NCBI GenBank assembly: GCA_002751075.1
Contig: NAOQ01000160.1
Span: forward strand, 12,923 to 74,434
Reading direction: 5' to 3'
From: Ichthyophonus hoferi
Lineage: Eukaryota > Opisthokonta > Ichthyosporea > Ichthyophonida > Ichthyophonidae
DNA: 61,512 bases
Part shown: piece by piece, positions 13,241-24,772 of the stretch
Numbering within the stretch: position 1 is the first letter of the stretch
Layout: the number at the start of each line of letters is the position of its first letter
Translations under genes and position numbers: made by a program
Notes under the pieces: generated by a model
Told to the model about the DNA's origin: nothing
What the model saw: only the letters and a program-made list of their open reading frames with translations
The model's database searches: none

Positions 13241-13600
13241 GTTGAAATGGTAAAATATAGGATAAACATTATGTACCCTATCTTTTTCTTAAACCATTAA
13301 ATACAATGATGCACGTCAGGTGGCGGACTATAGTGTAAGCAAAACTGGAAGCCTCGTCTCAACCGAACACTGATTCATTTATGCCATTTTAGACACCTGT
13401 TATGTTGCGAGACTGAATTAGGATCAAACTATATACCTAATATAGTATGCTATACAGAAATTAGGCTCAATCCAAGTCATGACTAGTTAGGGTTGAAAGA
13501 TAATCTCTACTATATGATTAGTAGCAAATAATAAAGAAATAGAAAATAGAATATTTTCTAATACCAATAATCAATTAAGGAATCATTGTACCGTATTGCA
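13239..13600 (+). repeat. Repeat family 3, copy 2
   Basis: Begins TTGTTGAAATGGTAAAATA. Shares ATGTACCCT, CAGGTGGC, AAAACTRGAAGCC, TCTCAACC and ACTATATACCTAATAT with 50300-50690, and parts with 48738-49010, 56243-56470 and 32045-32140. About 360 bp; no ORF and no clear terminal repeat. Class unknown (SINE- or MITE-like by size). Confidence 0.75.
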
Positions 13601-13839
13601 CCCAATACAACACTGCTTTAATTCTAGTTGAGTTATAGTACTGTACTATATACAGGCAGCCTTTTCCTTCGCAAAGAAGACGTCATCAAGGAGCTGCGAG
13701 CCATGTGCGTTTATAGTATGAAAGTGTGTGTAATGCCTATAACCCTGTTAAGATACCAATAACTGCGTGAAGGACACAAATAATAGCAGCAGTTATTTTG
13801 CTGAAGTTACTGTGGATCCATTGGCGTATGTAAATGAAT

Positions 13840-14190
13840 GCCTAATTAATTTAGCGAATAATACAAATAGTTTTTAAGAAATTAAGTACCTTTATTTTAT
13901 TCAGATATTTCTTGTGAATCATTCCCTCATAGGTAAGAGTTTTCATCAGCACCCCCCTTGATTGCTGATTAATTACCATCAGCTGAATGATTCATGGAGA
14001 CTGATTCTAGTATCAATTGATTGCAAAAGCTGTTAGGTCTGCGAACAACACCCTTGTCATCTGAAAGCTAATGCCATGATTAATTTACAGGTCAAGGCCC
14101 TAGTTAATCAAATATAATATTGATCCAAGTGTTCATATAATTGGATCAAGGCTAATCCATGACCCTTGCATCCAATCAATGTGTTTAAGA
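13840..14190 (+). repeat. Repeat family 4, copy 2 (MITE-like)
   Basis: Contains AATTAATTTAGCGAATAAT, CATCAGCACC, GATTGCTGATTAATTACCATC and, at its 3' end, TTGGATCAAGGCTAATCCAT followed by CCTTGCATCCAATC. The last block is the inverse of the 5' end of the 44-kb copy. Confidence 0.75.
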
Positions 14191-14231
14191 AGAACACCCC
14201 TTTAGTGTGACTAAATCGCTTTACTTGCTTC

Positions 14232-14467
14232 GATTAACAATGCAATCGCGTTAATCGGGAAATATATCAAACTGATTAATAATGCAATCAAGTTAATCTG
14301 GTACTTGATTACCGCGATTAGTAATGTACTCAAGTTAATGAGATACTATATCAAAGTGATTGGAAATGCAATCGCATTAATTTGGTATAAAATTTGAGCG
14401 ATTAGTAATGCAATCGGGTAAATCTGGCAATAGATCGTATCGATTAGTAGCCCAATCGCGTTAATTG
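14232..14467. repeat. 42-bp minisatellite with internal dyad, 5.6 units
   Basis: Five full units and a partial one, each starting GATTARYAATGCAATC and continuing GCGTTAATC, with a variable 3' third. The GATTA...TAATC ends of each unit are inverted relative to each other. Units differ by 20-40 %, so the array is old. Confidence 0.9.
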
Positions 14468-14841
14468 TATATCTTAGAATATTTTGAACAGGACAGTATA
14501 GAATATATAACACAACACAACGCAACAACACATACCTACACTTAAGAAAATACATACACACATATACACACATATATATACACACAATGTAAACACACAT
14601 AAATGCACATAAGCCCAGACAAACATATTCAGCATCCACTTGGAAGTGAAATTAATAACTACATACAAGACCAACATATTATTCATATATTTATCATACC
14701 CCCTACCTACCTACACGTACATAAAAAACACTTAATATGAATAAAAGAAAACCATATATATGAAAAAAGATGAACATATTGAAAATAAAATATTTGAAGA
14801 CATTATTTTATTAGTAATTCATCAAATATTTTTTTAAAAAA

Positions 14842-16656
14842 ATGGAGGGGGAAACTAGTGAACCGTTTCCTATAGACGCGTTTTTACCTGGGATCAAACC
14901 AATGCTTACTTCACCGTTACCCTCCATTTGGAAGGACTTGACTTCGCAGCAGCAACAAGACTTAGATAAATTATTTAGGTAAGTATGAGACGGTATATAA
15001 TAGTATAGAATAGTATAGAATAGTATCATTTAGTATAGTATAGTATAGTATAATATAATATTCATTGTTGATATCCTTTACTTACTTACCTCTTTGTCTC
15101 ATTGCTATACTTACATTAACCACAGAGATGTAAAGGTATATATATACTCATACATTTTTCACACAGAAATATGTCTACCTGCCTACTTACCTACATATAT
15201 TTATATACGTACATATATATATACATACATATATACATACATACATACGTACATACATACGTACATACATACATACATACATACATACATACATACATAC
15301 ATACATACATACCATCTTTATTTATCAATTCAATTTTTATCTCCCCTCTTCTGGAATTATAGTCCAATTAATTTGAAGGTATGTTACGTTATTAAATTGG
15401 CCTGTGATATATTAATATAAGATAATATAGTAGAATATAGTATAAGAGATGTTAGTGCATGTTAGTAGATGATAGTATATAAGAGAATATAGTACGATAG
15501 GTTACTATAAAATAGTATATAAGAGGAAATAATAAGATGTGAGAGGATATGGTAGTATACAGTAGTGTGATAGTGTATAACAACATGTGGTCCTTTCTCC
15601 CTCCCTCCCTCACAGTGTTCTATGGAACCTAATAGTATCTTTGATTATCGTGCTCAAGATTTTATCAATAAAATTCCCTTGGCAACCACGAAGTAATATA
15701 ATTGGTCTATGTATTGCCATGCTTATTATATCTTTATTGGATTATTGGTTGTATTTATAGTTTAGTGCTATTACTACACACTTATGGATACCTTAATACT
15801 TTTAGGCAATTTATATCAATGATAATTCTTCATTATCGGCGATTAATATGTATGATTGGTGATTAATCTTAAACATATGTATACAATCTGCGATTAATAT
15901 GTGTGATAAACTATTAATTTGCGATTAGAAATGTCAGATCTCCTATTTCCATTCTTACTAAATAATCACTATTACTAGCGCTACAAGTATTGTATATTAT
16001 TATATTGCTCTATGGTTCTGCTATTGCAATAGTAGGCTGATGTAGTATAGCATATTATAATGTAGTATAGTATAGATAGTATAGCATATTGCAGTATAGT
16101 ATATATCTATTAAAATTACAAATTTTCAAGTACAAGTTCTACATTTCAATATTTAGTTATTTATTTTTAAATATGTATTTGTACCTTTAATTGAAACTAT
16201 TAAATCATATTGCAGTAAGTGTTATTATATCTTAATATAATATTATGTATTATCCTACATTGTCCTATATTGTATTATATTATCTTAATGGCACTGTATT
16301 TTATTCGATTCTATTCTATTATCCTATAGTATCCTATGCTATATGATTCCTTCATATTATTTTCTACTTCAGGGAACATACACAAACATATAATATAATA
16401 TAATAATTTTAAAGTTAAATACATACAAATATATACAGATATAATGTAGTATATCATATTGTATAATAAGAATGTACTACTATATATGGCTTATCATAGA
16501 ATCTGTATATGGATTGGTATGAATATATACTTATATTTCTTTTATTTTACCTTCCATGATTTGTAATCAATAAGGAGTGTGGAGTCTAGAAACTATTGGC
16601 ATACATACCATATATGCCTAATATTATTGTTGTTGTTGTTTGTCTATTGTTGTTAC

Positions 16657-16695
<39 letters not shown>

Positions 16696-19600
16696 TTCTA
16701 TTATTATTCTTATCCCTATGACTACTATTATTACTATTATTATTACTATTACTCTTACTATTATTATTATTATTATTATTACCACTATTACTACTACTAT
16801 TACTATTATTATGATTATTACTCTTTATTGCTGTAAATGTATTTTCTATTTACCTTACATGATCTCTATCCACTAATAATCGTGGATCTACCAGGGCATG
16901 TCTACAAGAGTTGATAAGTAAAGGACAACGTGACATTAACTCAATTAACCCTTTGAAAGGAATGGTAGGTATTGTCTAGTTGATTTTAATACTGTGCCTT
17001 TATTGGGCTGGAGATTGAATTGCATATTTATCAATTTTAAAATGCATATATTCTTTTATTTTGCAGCCTTTACTGCACATCTGCTAATATATAGTATTAC
17101 TATATATTAAATGTTGTGCTTTTATTAGGTTGAGAATTTAATTGCAAATTTAAAATTTTTAAAATCTATGCATATGGTGTAATTATGCTTATTTATGTTG
17201 ATGTTTATCATTGTATAGATATGTGCATTATATGTATCAATATAATATAAACCGGAAAATTATGAAAATATGTAATTAACTCTATAACCCAATAAAACCA
17301 CAGTATTACATATGCAGTTATACTATATATTANNNNNNNNNNNNNNNNNNNNNNNNNNNNNNNNNNNNNNNNNNNNNNNNNNNNNNNNNNNNNNNNNNNN
17401 NNNNNNNNNNNNNNNNNNNNNNNNNNNNNNNNNNNNNNNNNNNNNNNNNNNNNNNNNNNNNNNNNNNNNNNNNNNNNNNNNNNNNNNNNNNNNNNNNNNN
17501 NNNNNNNNNNNNNNNNNNNNNNNNNNNNNNNNNNNNNNNNNNNNNNNNNNNNNNNNNNNNNNNNNNNNNNNNNNNNNNNNNNNNNNNNNNNNNNNNNNNN
17601 NNNNNNNNNNNNNNNNNNNNNNNNNNNNNNNNNNNNNNNNNNNNNNNNNNNNNNNNNNNNNNNNNNNNNNNNNNNNNNNNNNNNNNNNNNNNNNNNNNNN
17701 NNNNNNNNNNNNNNNNNNNNNNNNNNNNNNNNNNNNNNNNNNNNNNNNNNNNNNNNNNNNNNNNNNNNNNNNNNNNNNNNNNNNNNNNNNNNNNNNNNNN
17801 NNNNNNNNNNNNNNNNNNNNNNNNNNNNNNNNNNNNNNNNNNNNNNNNNNNNNNNNNNNNNNNNNNNNNNNNNNNNNNNNNNNNNNNNNNNNNNNNNNNN
17901 NNNNNNNNNNNNNNNNNNNNNNNNNNNNNNNNNNNNNNNNNNNNNNNNNNNNNNNNNNNNNNNNNNNNNNNNNNNNNNNNNNNNNNNNNNNNNNNNNATG
18001 TATCAATATAATATAAACCGGAAAATTATGAAAATATGTAATTAACTCTATAACCCAATAAAACCACAGTATTACATATGCAGTTATACTATATATTATA
18101 TTATAACTCTTATCACTATATCTATATAACTGTATATTATTATGCTTTATTATATATTATACTTATAGAAAGTAATCAACTTTTCTGGTTGGCCCATCTT
18201 GTTTAATAATAGACATACATTGGTTTATATTTAAATAAATTATCATGTTAACCTTCCTTATTTAGAGACAACAATATACTGGACCGACCCTGTCCCCTGA
18301 TGACGTAATAGTGACGATTAGCATCCACAATATTAAAAATAATATGTGAGTGTCTTTATGTGTACTTCAAGTTAGACTTAGTAAAATGTAGTTGTCCCTA
18401 TATAGATTCTAATTCAATAAGCTCACAGAGCTAATTAATTAATGGTAATTATCCTTATATAGAACTTAATTTAATAACTATATGTATATATATATTAATA
18501 CAGAGCTAATTAATTATTAATAATCCGAGCAGGAAGTTGACATCACTTGATGTTTTGTCCTCCCAGACCTTAGTGCACGTGCGAGATATGATAACGTGTA
18601 TATCAGATGATGCTCACTACTCGGTCAGGGCACATGGTGCTTTTTTCTATATAGAGAACTGCTTTTATAATGATTCCAGGGAGAGTGACTGGGTGGACTA
18701 TAGCAAGTATGTCATAGTTATATATGTATGTATGTATGTATGTATGTAGGTGTGCTGAAGGATATGAACATATACCAGTATATTAGTGTCCTATAGTCTT
18801 ATATCATCAATGCAATAATCACTAAATTATTTTAAAAAGTTAATCTCCAATCAAACTATTTTATTAAACTTTAAAATAAAGCAATAAATTTACTGACTAT
18901 CACACAGGAATGTCATCGAATTTCTGAAGCAGCGGCCTGGACACGATAATATTACATCATGTAGTATGGAAAACGTGACTTTAGATCAATTAAACCCCAG
19001 ATTAGGATATCCTTATGTGTATGTACATCAAGGCGATTGCGAACACGTGATAAGATTTGATAGAGTGAGGTAGGTCGAGTAGAGTATTGTACTTCATTAT
19101 ATTATATTGTTTTGCTTTGTATGGTATGATATTGTATTTTATTGTATTTTATTGTATGGTATGGTATGGTATTATAGTATATAATATTCTATTGCGTTGT
19201 ATTGCATTGTGATTTATTGTATTTTATTATATTATATTATATTATGTTAACGCTTATTAACATGTATTATATATTAAGATGCAATATACTGCAATATTAT
19301 ATATTATAACATACAATGTCTTTCTTTTTTAAGCAGACTAATATATATATGTTTATTTATTTTACTGACTAATTAACCATACAGATTGCCGCACTCCACC
19401 GATATAAAATATAAAGCAGGCTATCCCTGTATAGTTTTTAAAAGAAGAGAACAACCTGAGATATGTGATATATGTGAAATATACCTGGCAAGGTATCATT
19501 GGTTTATTAAATTTAAGTAGAGGTTTAATATAATATAATACTGTGGTGTAGTATCGTAGTATAGTAGAGTATGGTATAATATAACATAGTATAGTATAGT

Positions 19601-20040
19601 ATATTATAGGATAGTAGGATAGCATAGCATAGTATATTAGAGAATAGTAAAGTATAGTATGGTATATAGTAGAGTAGAGCAGAGTTGAGTGTAATATATT
19701 ATAGTATAATTTAATACAATATAATATATGATATGATATCATAATATAACTTAGCATAACATGATAATATTACATAAGCAATAAATATAATGGATTTTAG
19801 AACCCAATGTTAAAACTTGCCTTGATACATACATACATACCTACCTATATGCATATACATGCATTTCTCCCTTTATCTCTCACTCCCTGCTGCAGATACA
19901 TGACCTATAATGATAGCATGGCAAACAAAGTGCCAGCGTTCTTCTGTGAGAAGTGCTATGGACCCTTACATAATGATATCAACGGGAACTTGATAGTACC
20001 TGGCTGTGAAACATACCCCTACCCACCACCACCCAAATAG
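14842..20040 (+). CDS. SNAPC3: snRNA-activating protein complex subunit 3
   Basis: Subunit of the SNAPc complex that binds the proximal sequence element of small nuclear RNA promoters. Nine exons: 14842-14978, 15363-15378 (16 nt), 15616-15692, 16895-16964, 18266-18345, 18533-18706, 18908-19069, 19385-19492 and 19896-20040, 322 residues, all phases consistent. An in-frame stop precedes the ATG. The C-terminal half matches human SNAPC3 closely: RDMITCISD, GAFFYIENCFYND, GYPYVYVHQGDCEHV, the zinc-ligand pairs CDICEIYLAR and FFCEKCYGPLHND, and the YPYPPPPK end in place of human AYPYVDP. The N-terminal half is shorter than human (411 residues) and poorly conserved, as is usual. The N gap lies in intron 4 and removes no coding phase. 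Confidence 0.95.
15190..15312. repeat. (CATA)n/(TACG) microsatellite in SNAPC3 intron 2 region
   Basis: Tetranucleotide ACAT repeats directly upstream of the 16-nt microexon at 15363-15378. Frames through it read Tyr-Ile-His-Thr and are not genes. Confidence 0.9.
16650..16830. repeat. (TAT/TAC)n trinucleotide array
   Basis: About 180 bp of ATT/ACT/TTA triplets in SNAPC3 intron 3, just before the exon at 16895. Frames give poly-Tyr or poly-Ile. The triplet run forms the pyrimidine-rich stretch upstream of the acceptor. Confidence 0.9.
17232..18098. other. Assembly gap with duplicated flanks (SNAPC3 intron 4)
   Basis: N run at 17333-17997. The 101 bp at 17232-17332 are repeated without a mismatch at 17998-18098 (both begin ATGTATCAATATAATATAAA and end at the same TATTA). 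This is the signature of two contigs that overlap but were joined with a gap; one copy is probably spurious. Reading frames crossing the N run are meaningless. Confidence 0.9.
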
Positions 20041-21105
20041 ACTATATTACAATGTCCTTCAAAAAAATTATTTGATTACTTGCTTGCTTATATGAACTTG
20101 TAATATTATATTATATTAGATTCACTAGATAGCATTTTATCAATTGGGATATGGATTATGATGTTATTATGACTTCATTGACGGTAACATCTGTGTGGTT
20201 TTCATATCCTTCCTAGCATATTTAAAAAAGTAAAATTTAAAATAGTTGACTGAAAGGACACCAATCACTATTAATTATTATAATATTATTTTTAATGTGC
20301 GTTATGACGTAAATAATGGTAACATCCCATATAGGAGTAACTGGAGGTAATTTAATGTAAATTATAGTAGAGAAATATGATTGAATTGTATGATATAACT
20401 AATATACAATATATATATATATATACTATTCTATCTACGTAGCAGTTATGTGTTTATTTGCGTATTATAAATGCCAATTGGGATACATATATATGAGGAC
20501 GACATTTATGGTATCATTCCATGTATGGGCAATACGCATTAATAGTGATTGGATATTAGAGTATAATCTATGTGGTTTTGTTAGCCCCCCAGGAGTATTA
20601 AAATTTAATTTTAAAAATTAATTGACTGGAAGGACTCTGTGTAGAATTAGTCAGTATAATATTCACGTAAATATAGACTATGGTATTATTAACGGTAACA
20701 TCCTCTTACAAAATCGCTAACCACTGGTGAATAAATAGGTTCAATCTTGGCCCAGATAATAAGTAGATTGATTCTTGCCATCGTATACAACATATAAACA
20801 CTATTACATCAATAAGAAAAAAGAGTTAATTCACCATCTAAATAAGGACATAATAGTATTTAAGTATTGTAGTAAGATCAGACAATTCTAGTTGGTCTCT
20901 TTGACCCATCATGAATTGGATTGGCTAATATGAATATTTATGATTGGCTTCATTTTTAGTTACTGAACTTAGCAATCTTGGTGTTAACTAGAAAAGAAAA
21001 CACAATACTAAAGGATCCGCTCACAAATACACGGTTACGGCAAATACGAAGTTCTCGTATTCGTATGCAAAATATTTTGGACTCTATATATACATCGTTA
21101 TTGTA
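20041..21105. other. Intergenic, contains tandem family 6 repeats
   Basis: Two similar blocks, about 20190-20335 and 20565-20710, share TGTGGTTTT, a TTTAAAATTTAA-like core, TTGACTG.AAGGAC, CGTAAATA and TGGTAACATCC-like ends. Inverted relatives lie in an AGAP intron at about 32530-32790. No gene recognised. Confidence 0.55.
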
Positions 21106-21555
21106 ATGTGTAATTTGCCACTGGGTTTCGTATACGATAAAGAGTCTTCGAATTGCTCACTTGTTCAGAAGTCAGAAAACTGCTTACTGACATTAGATAG
21201 TGACAATGGCGTTTATTTACATAACATGGCTCCACTTAATGATCGATCTCATTGTGCAATTTCCACATTTGCACCAAAGCGCATCAAAGCATTTATTCCT
21301 TCTGAGTTAGAACAGAGGTATAATTACTACAATCAGCTACCTAGAGAATTGGTTTATGGGCCTTCAATAAAACCTCTAGCACAGCAATTGAGTATTGAAA
21401 ACAGATCCGATCAAGTAGCTATCATTCACACTGGGCAGCAAACGATAACCACTACCAGCTATACAATTGGAGATCCCGAGAGCTGTGTACAAGTCAATAG
21501 AACTTACACAGATTCTGATACATTCCATATATGGAGCCATGCCTATTGGTGGTGA
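21106..21555 (+). CDS. Unidentified single-exon ORF, likely part of a mobile element
   Basis: 149 codons from ATG to TGA without an intron, in base composition clearly richer in GC than its surroundings. A TATATATA stretch lies about 15-20 bp before the ATG. The product has several Cys (CNLPLGF, NCSLVQKSENC) and no signal peptide or membrane segment; it ends in HIWSHAYWW. I do not recognise it. About 150-270 bp downstream lies a fragment reading EIEKQLTRALACKLPDDN that resembles fragments near 55.6 kb and 59.1 kb, followed at once by a family 1 repeat. That arrangement suggests one element with a coding body and a family 1 tail. It could instead be a lineage-specific host gene. Confidence 0.4.
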   Translation: MCNLPLGFVYDKESSNCSLVQKSENCLLTLDSDNGVYLHNMAPLNDRSHCAISTFAPKRIKAFIPSELEQRYNYYNQLPRELVYGPSIKPLAQQLSIENRSDQVAIIHTGQQTITTTSYTIGDPESCVQVNRTYTDSDTFHIWSHAYWW

Positions 21556-21840
21556 TTGGGTATTAGAGTGTAGACACTATACTAGAGATAGATTAGAAGT
21601 GAGTGGGAACTATCTAGTCTTAGCTGTTACACAATTAGATTAAAGTTGCTACATTTATAACATATTTTAAGATAGGTAACTAAGGCTTCCATATCTCTAT
21701 ATTAGCAACATGAGATTGAGAAGCAGTTAACAAGAGCTTTAGCCTGCAAACTACCCGACGACAATTGCTAAATAGAACTTAGTAACATCAATATAAGTTC
21801 CATTCTCAGTAATTTTTCCTTAATATTTTTTGAAAGAGGA

Positions 21841-22205
21841 ATATTTAATTAATTTGGGTATTTCTTTATATAGCTATAAACCTTTGACATTATTAGCAAT
21901 TAGATAATTGCATATACAGCCGGGAAAAATTGTTAGTGCAACTCAAAATTGGACTAGCCAATGGTAGCGATCCTGCAACTGTATAATAAGCCATTTCAGA
22001 TTATATGTTTTGAGGGTCCAGATAGCACATTGCTTAGACATCCTATCTAAGACGACCCCTACTGACTTGTTTAATAAATAAATTATGTCGTAAAATATCT
22101 GTATTCCGTAACCACAGGGGCACGTTAAAGCGCCTCTTAATTCGATATTACCTCTCCTAAACGAATGTTACTGGAGCGCTTGTTTGTACCTATTATTCCC
22201 AATAT
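21841..22205 (+). repeat. Repeat family 1, copy A
   Basis: Begins ATATTTAATTAATTTGGGTA. Landmarks shared with the copies at 53.7, 56.5 and 59.3 kb: TTTCTTTATATAGCTATAA, TATTAGCAATTA, CAGCCAATGG-type box, GATCCTGCAACT, AAGCCATTTCAGAT, CTGACTTGTTTAATAA, CTCCTAAACGAAT and a TATTCCCAA end. It follows the unidentified coding region at 21106-21830 directly. Confidence 0.8.
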
Positions 22206-24772
22206 ATTAGTTTATACTATAGTTTATTGTGTTGAATTGTATTGCACTATATTGTATTGCTTTATATTGCATTGTATTGTTTTATACTATATACTATAGC
22301 TTATTATATTGTATTGTATTGTATTGTATCTCTGATATTGTATTATATTATCTCGTCTGAATCTTGACAGCCAATAAAGTGGCGCAATCTCTACATTATA
22401 TGATTGAAACCATTGCTGGATTTTTTTTAATGTGACATTACCAGTAGTATCGGTTTAAAGAAACTTTTGTGGCCAATAAGATTAATTAAATGGCTCACAT
22501 AGGAGCCCTATGCCATTGGTAAACAAAGTTAAATATAGTATTATAGCTTTGTGCCGCCTACTGATAGGTAATATCTTACCAGAGTGATGCACTCTAAGCG
22601 AATGAATTTATACCCTATCATGGTCGCATCTAATGTCATTGTCATAATTTGCAGTAATAAGCCACTCAACGGGTTCCCAACCACAGAAATGCCCCCGATA
22701 TAAAAACAAAAAAATGACCATCTTGATAATTAGATAAATGTCGTTGTACACGTACGGGTGATTTTATACGTGTCTTAAATAAATTATTGTTAATAACAGT
22801 TAATAAATAATTAATAAGACACATTTTATATTTTAGTATTTGAAAACATATCTGGGAACAAATTAAGGATAAACAATTTAATTCTTTTAAGCAATGTACT
22901 GTACTGTGCTTAGCCAACCATGCTTGATTATTCTGTTTTGAAAGTCTTACACCTGTAATAGTTAGCAATAGTTAGCAGAGATTAATTAATTATGTCAAAA
23001 GCATTTATTTGTATCTAAAAATATTATGTAATGTCCCGGGTCAGGTTCAAACTACAACAACGTGACCATTAGAGTGACGTACCATAGTGATATCGGGTGT
23101 TATTGTTCCTTTAAGGCGGAATAATAAAATTAATAAATGATTAATAATACTCGACATATAGTAATTAGATAATAGTCCTTTTGGTCATTCTAGAAAAAAA
23201 ATATAATAGTTTAGCTATATTTGGGCTAACTTTAGTTGAGTAGATAAATAAATCTATTATTTGAGTCCCAAAAAAATATGCCTACATTTGGTTGGATAAC
23301 CATGGGTACATTAAACAGCGCCCAATTATGACAACCATGTTTAGCCAGTAAAATCATGCATATATCCAAAAAAATTACTATATTGCTTATAGTTAACAAT
23401 ACTATCAAAAATAGTTTAGATATAAAGAATATAAACTACCGTATAGAGAAACTTGAATAGGGGTAAAACCACCTGTCTTGCGTATGGGGCAGGGAAACCG
23501 GGTGTCAACTATATATACACACCTTGCAGTCTTCGTCATGTTTACATCTGCCTATATAATATGATATTGGGATTAATAAATAGAGACAAGAGTGTTTGTG
23601 GCAACATATTTGTTTAGGAGTGAGGACACTGATTAAGGACCGTTTAAACGTGTCCCTTTGCATGCGGAGTACAGATCTGCTGACGTAGTTGTGTTATTAA
23701 CAAATCAGGAGTATCTTTCCTGAGCATACATAACCGGAAATGGCCTATTATATTTGTAGGACCCCTACTATTGGCTAGTTTAAATATGATCGATCATTTT
23801 GGATTGGCATTTAACTCCATTGAATTGCCGCACCAACTATTTGTCCAAACTACGTACGTAATAGTAATTACTAATAACGTTATTATGTTTAGAGCAATAT
23901 AAAAAAACACCTAAATTATTTAAATATCCCTGCTTTAGCATACAATAATACATCCAAAATAATGTTTATTTTAGAAAGAGCTATGGCACTGACCTCTTTC
24001 CTTTCAAACCTTTTTGGGATTATCTAAATTCTAATACACTATGTTGTTACCAAGTTTATACTTGAACTACATCATAAACCATTTACTATCTTAGTTACCT
24101 CTCAAACACATCCGACAGTCTATTACGGATATATTATCATATCATTAAACAAAATATAACAAAATTGTGGATAATATAATTCTATTTAGTATAGTAAGAG
24201 CATTGTATAGGAATACAAAAGATTATGCTTATTGAATATAATAAAACTTTAAGTGTGTATTTTATGGTTGTAGTGGGTTTACTAGAATTCTTACAGTTGC
24301 CTAGTTTCCAGAAACGGTGTCAAATCCGTTCCGTTTAGAATCTCAATTTTTAAAAGCCCTTTTCACTTATGTAGACATTAATTAGGAATTATAATTCACG
24401 TTTTCACTCTTGACAATATATATTATATTTGGGTTTATTAAGTAAATAATATGCATTATATATGGCTAATAGAATGATTTGTCACTACTGGTGTTTTATC
24501 AACCAATAGAAAGTCTTGATCACTGGGGCAGTCCCTGGCTCAGTCTGGAACCCCTAAACCTATATATCATTTTATTTTATTTTATTTAATGTACTATATA
24601 TATTATTATACACGTACATGTTAAATAGTGTTGTCTGGTATTTTATTTTATTTTACTACTAATGTTTCTTAAAACATTGGTAGTAAATCATACTTATCAA
24701 CAAACTCTGGAGGCGGACCGAGAAGGAAAACATAAAAGAAAATAGCTTATATGTTAATATTACTCTTACATC
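22206..24772. other. Intergenic, no gene recognised
   Basis: Starts with a TTGTATTG array (22210-22345). The rest is AT-rich unique-looking DNA with short stop-broken frames, including a 100-codon minus frame at 22666-22968 with no recognisable domain. The last bases before 24773 are the presumed promoter and 5' UTR of AGAP; no convincing TATA element was found. Confidence 0.5.

Larger units (their letters stand above)
12826..14231. other. Divergent intergenic region between ATP6V0B and SNAPC3
   Basis: The two genes are head to head about 2 kb apart. The interval holds (ATA)n near 13195-13240, a family 3 copy (13239-13600), a family 4 copy (13840-14190) and the 42-bp minisatellite. No clear TATA or CpG-like promoter recognised. 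Confidence 0.6.

Noticed and set aside
15094-15420. 108-codon plus frame in SNAPC3 intron
   Set aside because: Runs through a CATA microsatellite; the real coding here is the 16-nt microexon in a different frame.
17312-18016. Long frames across N runs (also 47130-47685)
   Set aside because: Made of undetermined bases in an assembly gap.
22666-22968. 100-codon minus frame as a gene
   Set aside because: No domain, AT-driven composition, no promoter or splice support.
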